Shown one piece after another: positions 43,167 through 51,350 of a stretch of 64,000 nucleotides of DNA. Origin of the DNA: Leptospira ryugenii (GTDB lineage Bacteria > Spirochaetota > Leptospiria > Leptospirales > Leptospiraceae); the NCBI RefSeq assembly GCF_003114855.1, contig NZ_BFBB01000001.1:62001-126000 (forward strand). The letters run 5' to 3'. The translations under genes were made by a program, and so were the position numbers. Under the pieces are notes generated by a model, which saw only the letters and a list, made by a program, of their open reading frames with translations, had not been told where the DNA came from and searched no databases. How positions within the stretch are numbered: the stretch's first letter is position 1; every line of letters starts with the position of its first letter.

Positions 43167-44228
43167 ATGCTGGTTTTGATGGAAAATTCGAACCAAAAAT
43201 GGATAGAGCAACCTCTATCAAAGATCGTGACTGGACTTGCGGTATTGTTTGCCCTTGTCGCAGCTATCTCCCTCCCTTCCTTTGTAGAGAACTTCTTTCT
43301 CGCAGATGCCGTTATGATCGGTGGAAAACGTTATGATATTAACGATGTTAAGAAGACTTCACCTGTCGCATTTTCAAAGTTTCAGACTGAGTACCAGTCC
43401 TTAGTTAAGAATACTCTCAGTGAGTTTGCCCAAGACAAACTTTTTGAACTTGTTGCCAAAGAAAAAAACATTAAACCTTCGGAGGTTTTATCTCAGGGAT
43501 TTGTGGCGACTGAACCGAGCAATGAAGAAATCCAGGCAGTATATACTCAATACAAACCACAGTTTGGTGGTAAATCTTTGGCAGAAGTTCGAGACCAAAT
43601 CATTAAGGTTTTAAAGAACCAACAAGAACAACAACACAACCAAGGTGTATACAAAGAAATCGTTACAAAATACCCAGTTGAGTTCAAACTCCGCGAAATT
43701 GAACAAGTAAGAGTCTCGGTAGAAACAAAAGGAAATCCTTCGACTGGTAAAGAAGGTGCTAAGATTACTATCATTGAGTTCTCAGACTTTGAATGCCCAT
43801 TCTGCAAAAGAAGTCAGGACGTAAATCGTCGACTTAGAGAAAAATACAAAGATGACATCCAGTGGGTTTTCCGTGACTTTCCACTTCCATTTCATGAGAA
43901 TGCAATGTATGCGCATATGGCTGCCAACTGTTCTATCCCTCAGAATAAATACTGGGATGTGTTCCAAGTTCTCTTTGAAAATTCGGGAAATTTATCTCCA
44001 GGTAACGTAGATTATTTGGTCACGAAAGCAGGTCTCAATGCAGAGAAATACCAAGCTTGTATGAAAGACAAAAAGAAACTCCAAGCAGAAATAGATTCAG
44101 ATATTGAAGACGGCCAAAAAGTTGGGGTGAATGGAACTCCTGCCTTTTTTATAAATGGAATCTTTGTGTCAGGGGCCCTTCCATTTGAAAACTTTGACGA
44201 AATCATCCAAAAAGAATTAAACAAATAG
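43167..44228 (+). CDS. DsbA-family thioredoxin-fold protein with SurA/PpiC-like N-terminal helices
   Basis: About 353 residues. A membrane anchor ([24 protein letters not shown]), then about 130 helical residues ([30 protein letters not shown]...) of the kind seen in periplasmic chaperone-like regions, then a DsbA/DsbG-type domain: [17 protein letters not shown] with the CPFC redox site, [13 protein letters not shown], and [16 protein letters not shown] with the cis-Pro. Likely a periplasmic disulfide oxidase or isomerase. Several starts (ATG 43167, TTG 43176, ATG 43179) lie close to GCGAGGAA; the choice is uncertain. mdh follows after 19 bases. Confidence 0.85.
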   Translation: MLVLMENSNQKWIEQPLSKIVTGLAVLFALVAAISLPSFVENFFLADAVMIGGKRYDINDVKKTSPVAFSKFQTEYQSLVKNTLSEFAQDKLFELVAKEKNIKPSEVLSQGFVATEPSNEEIQAVYTQYKPQFGGKSLAEVRDQIIKVLKNQQEQQHNQGVYKEIVTKYPVEFKLREIEQVRVSVETKGNPSTGKEGAKITIIEFSDFECPFCKRSQDVNRRLREKYKDDIQWVFRDFPLPFHENAMYAHMAANCSIPQNKYWDVFQVLFENSGNLSPGNVDYLVTKAGLNAEKYQACMKDKKKLQAEIDSDIEDGQKVGVNGTPAFFINGIFVSGALPFENFDEIIQKELNK

Positions 44229-44247
44229 AATCGGAGAACATAAAGAC

Positions 44248-45231
44248 ATGGGAAATACAGTAAAAGTTGCAGTGACAGGAGCAGCAGGCCAGATCGGCTA
44301 TGCTTTGTTATTTAGAATTGCTTCGGGACAAATGTTTGGACCAGACACTGCAGTTGAGCTTCAGTTATTAGAGTTAGAGCAGGCACTTCCTGCGGCCAAA
44401 GGTGTGATTATGGAGTTGGATGACTGTGCGTTTCCTCTCCTTCACAAAGTCAGTGTAACTTCGAGTGTTGACGAAGCATTCAAGAATGTGAATTGGGCTC
44501 TCTTGGTTGGATCGGTTCCAAGAAAAGCTGGAATGGAACGAGGCGACCTTTTGAAAATCAACGGTGGTATCTTTACCATCCAAGGAAAGGCAATTGAGAA
44601 AAATGCGGCAAGCGACGTGAGAGTACTTGTTGTCGGCAACCCATGCAATACAAACGCCCTCATTGCCATGAACAATGCAAAAGGGGTTCCTAGTGATCGT
44701 TGGTTTGCGATGACTGGACTCGATGAAAATAGAGCCAAGACACAACTTGCGCAGAAAGCAGGTGTTTTAGTAAAAGAGGTAACAAACGTTGCCATTTGGG
44801 GGAACCACTCAGCGACCCAGTATCCAGATTTTTACAATGCGAAGATCCAAGGTAAGCCTGCAACATCGCTTATTTCGGACGAAGCGTGGTTGAAAACAGA
44901 CTTTATCTCCACTGTCCAAAAACGTGGAGCCGCTATCATTGCAGCACGTGGCGCTTCTTCAGCGGCATCTGCAGCAAATGCAGTTGTGGATACTGTTCGG
45001 AATATAGTTACTCCTACAAAACCAGGAGATTGGTTTAGTGCAGCTTGTACTTCAAATGGAGAATATGGGGTTGAGAAGGGTCTTATCTTTGGTTATCCAC
45101 TCAAATCAGATGGCAAGAAAGTCGAGATCGTGACAGGTCTTGAGATCAATGCATTTGGGAAGGAAAAGTTTGACATCACCCACAAAGAACTGATCGAAGA
45201 GAGAAACGAAGTCAAAGATATGCTTGGATAG
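44248..45231 (+). CDS. mdh: Malate dehydrogenase
   Basis: NAD-dependent oxidation of malate to oxaloacetate in the TCA cycle. 327 residues, of the cytosolic-type group that starts [23 protein letters not shown]. Also seen: [24 protein letters not shown] (substrate-loop Arg residues), [27 protein letters not shown] and [13 protein letters not shown] with the catalytic His. Start ATG 44248 follows CGGAGAACATAAAGAC. Its end faces a strong hairpin and the convergent hydrolase gene. Confidence 0.95.
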   Translation: MGNTVKVAVTGAAGQIGYALLFRIASGQMFGPDTAVELQLLELEQALPAAKGVIMELDDCAFPLLHKVSVTSSVDEAFKNVNWALLVGSVPRKAGMERGDLLKINGGIFTIQGKAIEKNAASDVRVLVVGNPCNTNALIAMNNAKGVPSDRWFAMTGLDENRAKTQLAQKAGVLVKEVTNVAIWGNHSATQYPDFYNAKIQGKPATSLISDEAWLKTDFISTVQKRGAAIIAARGASSAASAANAVVDTVRNIVTPTKPGDWFSAACTSNGEYGVEKGLIFGYPLKSDGKKVEIVTGLEINAFGKEKFDITHKELIEERNEVKDMLG

Positions 45232-45254
45232 GCATAAGAGTCTCAAGTATATTT

Positions 45255-45280
45255 GCCTCCTTTCTATAGAGAGAGGAGGC
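45255..45280. terminator. Hairpin between convergent mdh and hydrolase genes
   Basis: GCCTCCTTTCT and AGAGAGGAGGC pair over eleven positions (one G-U) around the loop ATAG. It overlaps the last codons of the hydrolase gene. U tracts are imperfect on both strands, but its position between two gene ends suggests a bidirectional terminator. Confidence 0.6.
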
Positions 45281-46142
45281 TCTCCCTTTCTAGCCAATTT
45301 TCATATCGCATCCAAAACTCTTCTGGTTCTTCCCAAAAGGGATAATGTGCACTCTTCTCAAATACAAATTTCTTAAGCCTTGGATTCTGAATACAAACTG
45401 GATCCCAAGTAAAATGGGGAGCCACTTGAAAATCATACCTTCCCAAGAACAAAGCGGCAGGGATCTGGAGTTCCGATAACAGAGCTTTGCTGTCGATGTT
45501 GGCAAATTCTTTACCAAATAAATGGTCGAAGGCCAATCGGTTGGTTTTGATGCCTGACCAAAAATGAGATGAGTCTGTCTTCCAATCAAAAAATGCAAGT
45601 GCCTCTTCTTTCCGACAGTAATGGATAAAAAAATGCTCCGGACTCTCTTTGCAATCTGCTTCAAATCTGAGTTGGTTGGCTAGGTTTCTTTCCTTACGTT
45701 CCTTCGTTGCCAATTGCTCAAAATAAGGTTCTCGAGCGAAAAGCGGAGCACCGTGGTTCGGACCAGTGCCCACGAGTGAAAGGCTCGAAAAACGCTTTGG
45801 CTGCGCGTGTGCCAGTAACAATGCCATATACCCATGTCCTGAATGTCCGAACAAATGGATAGGAACTTCATTCGGGATGCTGTGCGCTATGTATTCTGTA
45901 AAGTCAGAGATTACCCATGAAAGTTCATAGTCCTCTACGCTATCCTTTGTTCTTTGTAGGTGTGCAAAACCGCGGTGGTCCATCACGATCACTTGGTATT
46001 TTTCCAGAATCTTTGCCTCTGAAAGAAGCCTTGGGTAAAAAAGGTGTGAACCAGGCAAAAAGAGTGCTGAGTCTCGTTTGGGGCTTGCACTTATGCCAAA
46101 GGAAAAACCATCACGTTTCCAATATTCAATTTTCCATTCCAT
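45264..46142 (-). CDS. Alpha/beta hydrolase
   Basis: 292 residues from ATG 46142. Seen: the oxyanion region LFLPGSHLFYPRLL, VIVMDHRGFAHLQ, the nucleophile elbow LFGHSGHGYMALLLA (Ser in G-x-S-x-G), GRYDFQVAP with the acid, and FEKSAHYPFWEEPEEF with the His. A complete catalytic triad is therefore present. The substrate is not predictable. It is divergent from a MarR regulator, and the whole gap is filled by two palindromes. A longer in-frame start at 46196 would run across these operators into the regulator and is rejected. No ribosome site precedes the ATG, so the message may be leaderless. Confidence 0.82.
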   Translation of the reverse strand: MEWKIEYWKRDGFSFGISASPKRDSALFLPGSHLFYPRLLSEAKILEKYQVIVMDHRGFAHLQRTKDSVEDYELSWVISDFTEYIAHSIPNEVPIHLFGHSGHGYMALLLAHAQPKRFSSLSLVGTGPNHGAPLFAREPYFEQLATKERKERNLANQLRFEADCKESPEHFFIHYCRKEEALAFFDWKTDSSHFWSGIKTNRLAFDHLFGKEFANIDSKALLSELQIPAALFLGRYDFQVAPHFTWDPVCIQNPRLKKFVFEKSAHYPFWEEPEEFWMRYENWLERESLLSL

Positions 46143-46184
46143 ATAGTTGCAATATACAACTATATGGTTGTGGATTGCAACTAT
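46143..46184. promoter_or_regulatory. Two adjacent 21-bp palindromes: MarR-type operator region
   Basis: Exactly 42 bases made of six 7-base units: ATAGTTG-N7-CAACTAT followed directly by ATGGTTG-N7-CAACTAT. The first palindrome is perfect in its arms, the second has one mismatch. The outer halves also form ATAGTTGCAAT...ATTGCAACTAT. A TATAAT at 46182-46187 could serve marR, and TTGCAA-18-TATATT on the minus strand could serve the hydrolase. Autoregulation and control of the hydrolase by the MarR protein is inferred. Confidence 0.75.
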
Positions 46185-46197
46185 AATTCTTGCCAAG

Positions 46198-46677
46198 ATG
46201 AGAAAAGATTTTTTACTGAGAGATATGGAAGCAAAGCAGTCATCTTTTGGCCTTCATCTGAGCGATACACTTTTACTGATGAGAAAGTACCTTTCTCTGC
46301 AATTTCAAAATTCTAATTCTGAACTTAGGTTTGAAGACTGGATGGCTTTGCTCCCCGTTTGGGAACGACCTGGGATCTCTCAGAAAGAACTCTCGGAAGC
46401 TTTGGTTCGGGACAAAACAACTATCTCTCGTCTAGTAGATGTATGGGTTAACAAAGCCTGGGTCGAAAGAAAGGCCGATCCCAATGATAAACGTCTCTAC
46501 CGACTTTATCTTAGCACCAAGGGCGAGAAGGTTTGGAAAAAAGGGCTACCTTTGGTTGAAGATGCAGACCGTGTGTTTAGGAGTGGTCTGACCTCTCAGG
46601 AAGAGAAAACGTTTTATCAACTACTATTCCAATTGCGATCTTCTGTTCTCTTGGAAATGGAAAATTCAAATCATTGA
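46198..46677 (+). CDS. MarR-family transcription regulator
   Basis: 159 residues from ATG 46198 (ATG 46225 is also possible). Winged-helix regulator: helical N-terminus, WERPGISQKELSEALVRDKTTISRLVDVWVNKAWVERKADPNDKRLYRLYLSTKGEKV is the DNA-binding core with the wing Asp-x-Arg (PNDKRLY). Such proteins usually respond to small phenolic or lipid-like ligands or oxidants; there is no conserved N-terminal Cys to suggest peroxide sensing. It is divergent from the hydrolase gene, its likely target. The 3' end overlaps prmC on the other strand by 12 bases. Confidence 0.86.
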   Translation: MRKDFLLRDMEAKQSSFGLHLSDTLLLMRKYLSLQFQNSNSELRFEDWMALLPVWERPGISQKELSEALVRDKTTISRLVDVWVNKAWVERKADPNDKRLYRLYLSTKGEKVWKKGLPLVEDADRVFRSGLTSQEEKTFYQLLFQLRSSVLLEMENSNH

Positions 46678-47529
46678 TTTTCCGATGATAAACCTATCTT
46701 TGCTAGAGCTATCTTTGATGATCTCGATATCGCCCAATGAGAAAGTAGAGGCTAAGTCTGCAAGTTTGTGAATGAACTTTGGATGTGTCTCGATCGCAAA
46801 GACTCCTGTGGGAATTAAGTGATCAGCAAACGATTGAAATATCTGTTTATGAAATTCGAAAATATTTTCTATGAATAGAGCCTGGTGCGGCTCATAAGCT
46901 ACAACATCTTTCATGATGTCCTCTTTTTCTTCAAGAGGTATGTAGGGTGGGTTAGAAAGTATGAGATCAAACTTTACTTCTGAAGACAGTTTGTTCGCAA
47001 GATCTGAAAGGATAAAGTTGCACCTATCATTAACTTGCAAATTTTCCGCATTTTTTTTTGCGACATTCAAACTTTCCTCAGAAATATCTGTAAGGGTAAC
47101 AAAGAAATGAGGAAATAGTTTTGCAAGGCTAAGTCCAATGCAACCACTCCCTGTCCCTAAATCCCAAAGTTGAAGAGGTTTATCCTCCTTTTCATATCGC
47201 AATCGAATGAGTTCTACCAGTTCCTCTGTTTCGGGTCTTGGAATGAGAACCGATTCGTTTACAAAAAAGTCAAATTGATGGAATCCTTTTTTTCCAATGA
47301 TGTAAGCAACAGGTTTGGATTTGCTCCGGTCCACAATCCTCTCTCTATACTCTTCAATTTCTTTCGAGGATAGAGGCATTTCAAATTTTGCATACAGTTG
47401 AATTCTTGTTAATCGAAGCAAATCAGCAAGTATCCATTCAGCATCGGTTCTTGCCGAAGGTATCCCTTTTTTTTTCAGGAAATCTGTAGACTTGTTGAGG
47501 AAATGAAGGATGTTATTGGGATCGGTCAT
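46666..47529 (-). CDS. prmC: Release factor glutamine methyltransferase
   Basis: Methylates the Gln of the GGQ motif in release factors 1 and 2. 287 residues as expected. Seen: an N-terminal helical domain with ARTDAEWILADLL, VLIPRPETEELVE, LWDLGTGSGCIGLSLAKL (SAM motif) and LILSNPPYIPLEE with the catalytic NPPY. ATG 47529 lies 18 bases after the 3' end of a tRNA gene, in the same direction as the two cyclic-nucleotide-binding protein genes. Confidence 0.93.
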   Translation of the reverse strand: MTDPNNILHFLNKSTDFLKKKGIPSARTDAEWILADLLRLTRIQLYAKFEMPLSSKEIEEYRERIVDRSKSKPVAYIIGKKGFHQFDFFVNESVLIPRPETEELVELIRLRYEKEDKPLQLWDLGTGSGCIGLSLAKLFPHFFVTLTDISEESLNVAKKNAENLQVNDRCNFILSDLANKLSSEVKFDLILSNPPYIPLEEKEDIMKDVVAYEPHQALFIENIFEFHKQIFQSFADHLIPTGVFAIETHPKFIHKLADLASTFSLGDIEIIKDSSSKDRFIIGKSMI

Positions 47530-47546
47530 GGAAATGATGCAAACCT

Positions 47547-47619
47547 TGCCCCCGACAGGATTCGAACCTGTGTCCCCAGTTTAGGAAACTAGTGCTCTAT
47601 CCACCTGAGCTACGGGAGC
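47547..47619 (-). tRNA. tRNA-Arg (anticodon CCU)
   Basis: The minus strand folds into a full cloverleaf: acceptor GCTCCCG/CGGGGGC (one T-G pair), D arm GCTC...GAGC, anticodon stem CTAGT/ACTGG with loop TTCCTAA (anticodon CCT, reading AGG), and T arm ACAGG-TTCGAAT-CCTGT. The discriminator is A, and the CCA end is not encoded. The 5' end lies one base after the stop codon of the upstream cyclic-nucleotide-binding protein gene, and prmC starts 17 bases downstream. Confidence 0.96.
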
Positions 47620-47620
47620 T

Positions 47621-48268
47621 TTATGATGGTTTACGTTTCTGATTCACAATCCTTTGGAAGTCGTTGATATTGTGAATAACAATTTTATCTGGATACAAAT
47701 CTAATTTGCCTGTTTTTACATATTGCATGATGACTTTTTGCACCTCACCAACTGGTTGTGCACACCAGTTGGCAATATCATCTACAGTGGCATTCAGAAT
47801 GATTTCATTGTAGGTATCATTGTTGTACTGTTTTTCATAGAGCATGACAAAGACATCGCAGACTTTACCCACCATATCATCCATTAGCAGTATCATAAGG
47901 CGGCGCTTTTGGTCGTAAATTCTGGATGAAAAGATATGAAGTAGTTTCATCGCCAAAGCTGGGTTTTTGGTCATGAGCATTTCAAAATTCGCTCTGTTGA
48001 AGTTTAGAGCCTTTACTTCTGTGACCGCAATGGCTGTAGCTGACCTAGGCTGCTCTTCGAGAATCGCCATCTCTCCGAGGATATCTCCCGCTTCGAGGAT
48101 ATCGAGTGTCTTGATGGAAGTGCCAATCGTTTTTGTGATCTTTACCTTTCCTTCTTTGATAAGATAAAAATCATTTCCTGGTTCATACTCACAGAAAAGC
48201 ACTTCATTGGGCTCAAACACCTTCCCAAATTTCCCAAACATTGCTTCTAACATTTGGTCATTCATCAC
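47621..48268 (-). CDS. Crp/Fnr-type cyclic-nucleotide-binding protein
   Basis: 215 residues. The N-terminal cyclic-nucleotide-binding domain shows [46 protein letters not shown] (the phosphate-binding cassette with Gly-Glu...Arg-Ser), then a long dimerisation helix and a C-terminal part ([40 protein letters not shown]) compatible with a Crp winged helix. A DNA-binding regulator is likely. The conserved Glu and Arg suggest cAMP binding; an adenylate cyclase is encoded at 34.3 kb. It follows the CNB-TPR gene without a gap, and its TAA is followed almost at once by a tRNA. Confidence 0.87.
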   Translation of the reverse strand: MMNDQMLEAMFGKFGKVFEPNEVLFCEYEPGNDFYLIKEGKVKITKTIGTSIKTLDILEAGDILGEMAILEEQPRSATAIAVTEVKALNFNRANFEMLMTKNPALAMKLLHIFSSRIYDQKRRLMILLMDDMVGKVCDVFVMLYEKQYNNDTYNEIILNATVDDIANWCAQPVGEVQKVIMQYVKTGKLDLYPDKIVIHNINDFQRIVNQKRKPS

Positions 48269-49318
48269 TTACCTCCCTTTTAGTTTTTTCTTGGCATCTT
48301 CTGAGATGCTATCATCGAGAGGAGGGATGTTGACAACTTTCTGGAAAAACTGGTTTGCTTTGTCGCGGTCACCATTGGCCTCGGTGGCTAGAGCCAAATG
48401 GTAGAGGTTTTCTTTGAGCAACATACCTTTGGGGTATTTTTTGATATAACTAGAAAAGATGCCTATGCTGGCTGCAAAATCCTTACTTTTATAGAGGACT
48501 TTTCCGTAATGGAAGAGTGAGTTTTCCACCAATTGCTCTTCTTCCTGTGTGACTGTGTCTGTGCGATCAGAGAGATCCTTATAGATATTTGCGGCATCCT
48601 CATACTTCAAGGCATTGAACAAAGTTGAGGCTTTATCAAAGAGAGCTTGGATGGAATTGGGATCGATAGAGGATGGGGTATTGTCCTTTGTGACGGCAGC
48701 AGTGCGGAGCATTTCCTGTAACTTTCCTGTTTGTGAGCCAGGTTCTGGTTTGTAGACTAGATCAGGAACACTCAATGGGAAAGGCGTTTTTTTGGAAGCG
48801 AAGTCTTGCAATTGTTTGGCACGGTCTACGTACGTTCCGTCCGGATAGTGAGAAAGGTACTGATTGAAAGCATATACAGCATGTTCGTAATTCCCATTTT
48901 TATAAAAAACCTCTGCGACGTTCATCAGCTCGAAAGCGGGATTTTTGGCCTCCCCTTGGCCTAGAATTTCCCTGACTTGCCTATGGACCTGTCGCAATTG
49001 GCTAGAGAATACCTTTAGCATCTTGATGATTAAGTGTGTTTTATCACTAACGAATTTTTCAAATTCTGGGACTTTGAAGACGAGAACTGTTGCAGCGCCG
49101 ATGACTTGTGCCGTCTCCTCTCTAGGGTAGCGACCGATGGCACTCTTTACGCCAAAAAATTCACCGATCTTAACATCTTCTTTGAGCTCCACGCCGTTGA
49201 TATTTGTATAGGTAAGTACTACTCTTCCTTTTTGAAGAACAAAGATATCCTCTGCCTTGTCTTTCTCAAAATAGACAATTGAACCGCCTTTATAATTTCG
49301 AACAATTGGACCAGACAA
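48269..49318 (-). CDS. Cyclic-nucleotide-binding domain plus TPR protein
   Basis: 349 residues from TTG 49318, chosen because AAGAGGAAATCC places a strong ribosome site six bases before it; the longer frame start (49384) overlaps the upstream gene and is not needed. Residues 1-110 form a CNB domain (YKGGSIVYFEKDKAEDIFVLQKGRVVLTY, IGEFFGVKSAIGRYPREETAQVIGAAT), with a degenerate phosphate cassette. The rest holds TPR-like repeats (AFELMNVAEVFYKNGNYEHAVYAFNQYLSHYPDG; FDKASTLFNALKYEDAANIYKDL; SLFHYGKVLYKSKDFAASIGIFSSYIKKYPKG). This architecture is familiar from leptospires; the role is unknown. Confidence 0.82.
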   Translation of the reverse strand: MSGPIVRNYKGGSIVYFEKDKAEDIFVLQKGRVVLTYTNINGVELKEDVKIGEFFGVKSAIGRYPREETAQVIGAATVLVFKVPEFEKFVSDKTHLIIKMLKVFSSQLRQVHRQVREILGQGEAKNPAFELMNVAEVFYKNGNYEHAVYAFNQYLSHYPDGTYVDRAKQLQDFASKKTPFPLSVPDLVYKPEPGSQTGKLQEMLRTAAVTKDNTPSSIDPNSIQALFDKASTLFNALKYEDAANIYKDLSDRTDTVTQEEEQLVENSLFHYGKVLYKSKDFAASIGIFSSYIKKYPKGMLLKENLYHLALATEANGDRDKANQFFQKVVNIPPLDDSISEDAKKKLKGR

Positions 49319-49337
49319 GGATTTCCTCTTTAGCGTT

Positions 49338-50570
49338 TCATTTTTCGGAAACAGGCAAAAAAGCCAATTCCTTTTTGTATCCAAGGCTTGCGGAAACTTG
49401 ATTTAATAAGGAGACTGGCGATCCCGCTACAATTTTATCCTGATCCTTCCAGATAATTCTCTCAAAGTTGGTCCTCATCTCTGTAAATATTTTTTCGTAG
49501 AGTGGGGAGCCCCAGGAAGGGTTTCCGTCTATGACCATTAAATCTATGGAAGAAGTAGTGAGTTTTGATAGAAAGTTTTCTTCCGCCTCCGCTGTAGAGG
49601 AAATTAGGATAAAATCGGCTGTTTTTCCAGGGCTAAGTTGGCCAACTTTTGGATCGCGGATTGCATTTGCTGCATTTTGCGTTATCCATTGTAAAATCGT
49701 CTCATCACTGAGTTCTGCATCGTATAGTTTTTCAAATATTTCTTTTGCAAAGCGTATCTCTTCCAATAAATGCAATGAGCCCGAAGGGGAGAAGTCTGTG
49801 CCAAGACAAACATTTACACCTGAGTCCAAAAATAGCTTTATATTTGTAGTTTTTCCAAAGATGTGAATGTTAGATGATGGGCACCAAACGACTGTTGCTT
49901 TGTTTTTTGCGATGATGTCTACTTCTCTCTGGCCAAATGGGAGGCAATGAACGAGAACAGAGTTCGGACCTAGCGCATTCATTTTTTCAAGTCTTCGTAA
50001 AGAGACGATGGATTCCTCGTCAATGCCTTCCCCTAAATGGGTAATGAATGGACGATTGTTTTCCTCGGCCAATTTATATTCTAAGGCGGCACCTTCTCCC
50101 CAATTTAAGCTATAGTTACCAATTGAATGGGCAAGGTAGTAATTGTTGACCAGTTTCGTTGGAAGAGTTTCAGAAAATGGTTTCGAAATATGCGTAGGGA
50201 TATGGTCAAATACCATACTCACACCGGAAAATAAATTTTTATAGGCACCTAGGTAGTACAATAACTCTGCATCGATTTGTTGTCGCTCTGCAAATACCGC
50301 AGATGACTTATATAAATTATCAAAAGACAACCAGGATATATGTTTGTTTTCTCCACCTACTTTTGGCAAATAAGAGGCGAGAAGGTGGTCATGCATATTG
50401 ATAAAACTTGGTAAGACTAATGATTGATTTCCATCGTAGCTAGGAAGAGATGCGTTCCAGTCTCCACTCTCTCCCATGGCCGTGATGAGGCTACCTTCGA
50501 CTTGTAGAGAACCTAAAACAAACTCTTTCTTGTTCCAAATTTTGACATTTTTTAAAATAAAGCCGGACAT
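49338..50570 (-). CDS. Amidohydrolase (chlorohydrolase/deaminase-like)
   Basis: 410 residues of the metal-dependent hydrolase superfamily. Seen: LPSFINMHDHLLASYLP, where the usual HxH metal pair reads H-D-H, PFITHLGEGIDEESI (metal His), VLVHCLPFG (second His), VVWCPSSNIHIFG, CLGTDFSPSGS with the late Asp, and PGKTADFILI. The layout resembles the ATZ/TRZ deaminase and hydroxydechloroatrazine-type branch, acting on aromatic or purine-like ring amines, but no substrate can be assigned. Its ATG overlaps the LysM-LytM gene stop (TAATG). Confidence 0.8.
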   Translation of the reverse strand: MSGFILKNVKIWNKKEFVLGSLQVEGSLITAMGESGDWNASLPSYDGNQSLVLPSFINMHDHLLASYLPKVGGENKHISWLSFDNLYKSSAVFAERQQIDAELLYYLGAYKNLFSGVSMVFDHIPTHISKPFSETLPTKLVNNYYLAHSIGNYSLNWGEGAALEYKLAEENNRPFITHLGEGIDEESIVSLRRLEKMNALGPNSVLVHCLPFGQREVDIIAKNKATVVWCPSSNIHIFGKTTNIKLFLDSGVNVCLGTDFSPSGSLHLLEEIRFAKEIFEKLYDAELSDETILQWITQNAANAIRDPKVGQLSPGKTADFILISSTAEAEENFLSKLTTSSIDLMVIDGNPSWGSPLYEKIFTEMRTNFERIIWKDQDKIVAGSPVSLLNQVSASLGYKKELAFLPVSEK

Positions 50571-51214
50571 TATGAACTCCCGATCTGAAAGAATTGGATA
50601 GGATTGACTGCTGATTTGTTTTGGTTTACTTGGAAGTAAAGCCCTTTGTTTTTTGATATGGAACCAAGCCTTTGTTTTGCCTCTACATTTTGACCTTCAT
50701 TTACGTAGACGCGTTCCAAGTTTCCATACACTGAATACCAGCCATTTTGGTGTTCGAGGATGACAAAGTTATCATATCCATCCATATAGTCGATATTGAT
50801 CACTTTTCCAGGCAATGTAGACCTAACATAGCCCGGATTTAATTTTGTAAATTCTACACCTTTGTGAGGAATATGGCTAGTATCAGAAAACGGATGTTTA
50901 ATGGACTCCCTTTGGGAGAGAGGGAAGTTTGGTTTACCGGGAGGTTTTTTTTCTTTTAACTCTTCCGAACTAGGCCCGAGGCTTTTCACGCGAATGGTCT
51001 CGTCTACATATAGGGCATCAGAAACAGTTCTTCCATTCCATGAGGCTAGTGTTTTTGGGTCGAGGTTGAACTTTCTTGCTGTTGAATACCAACTATCACC
51101 AGCTTGCACACGATAGGTGCCGGCCTTTTTTTCATCCTTTTCCCGTCCATGGATCGATAGGACAAAAAGAAAAGAGCCAATCAGTGATACGGAAACTAAA
51201 ATCGATTTCTGCAT
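50570..51214 (-). CDS. LysM plus degenerate LytM-domain envelope protein
   Basis: 214 residues: signal peptide (ILVSVSLIGSFLFVLSIHG), a LysM peptidoglycan-binding motif (YRVQAGDSWYSTARKFNLDPKTLASWNG), a linker, and a LytM-fold domain. The zinc ligands are mostly lost: HKGVEF in place of HxGxD, YSVYGN in place of HxxxYGH, LYFQV in place of HxHFE. Such inactive LytM proteins (EnvC/NlpD type) activate cell-wall amidases instead of cutting peptidoglycan themselves; that role is inferred. Confidence 0.82.
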   Translation of the reverse strand: MQKSILVSVSLIGSFLFVLSIHGREKDEKKAGTYRVQAGDSWYSTARKFNLDPKTLASWNGRTVSDALYVDETIRVKSLGPSSEELKEKKPPGKPNFPLSQRESIKHPFSDTSHIPHKGVEFTKLNPGYVRSTLPGKVINIDYMDGYDNFVILEHQNGWYSVYGNLERVYVNEGQNVEAKQRLGSISKNKGLYFQVNQNKSAVNPIQFFQIGSS

Positions 51215-51291
51215 GGCATCGGTATCCCAATTATCGACAGAGTTCTGCCTGGTAGGCTAGGAAATTAACTATCTCGCTCGGTAAAAAAGAC

Positions 51292-51322
51292 AAAAAAAAA
51301 GGCAGGTTTCCACCTGCCTTTT
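51292..51322 (-). terminator. Rho-independent terminator downstream of fusA
   Basis: On the minus strand AAAAGGCAGGT-GGAA-ACCTGCCTTTT followed by more T residues (nine in total). Stem of seven strong pairs extended by A-T pairs, loop of four. It starts about 30 bases after the fusA stop. The symmetric A/T flanks would let it work in both directions. Confidence 0.92.
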
Positions 51323-51350
51323 GTGACTTGTTCCAAAGACCAAGCTATGA

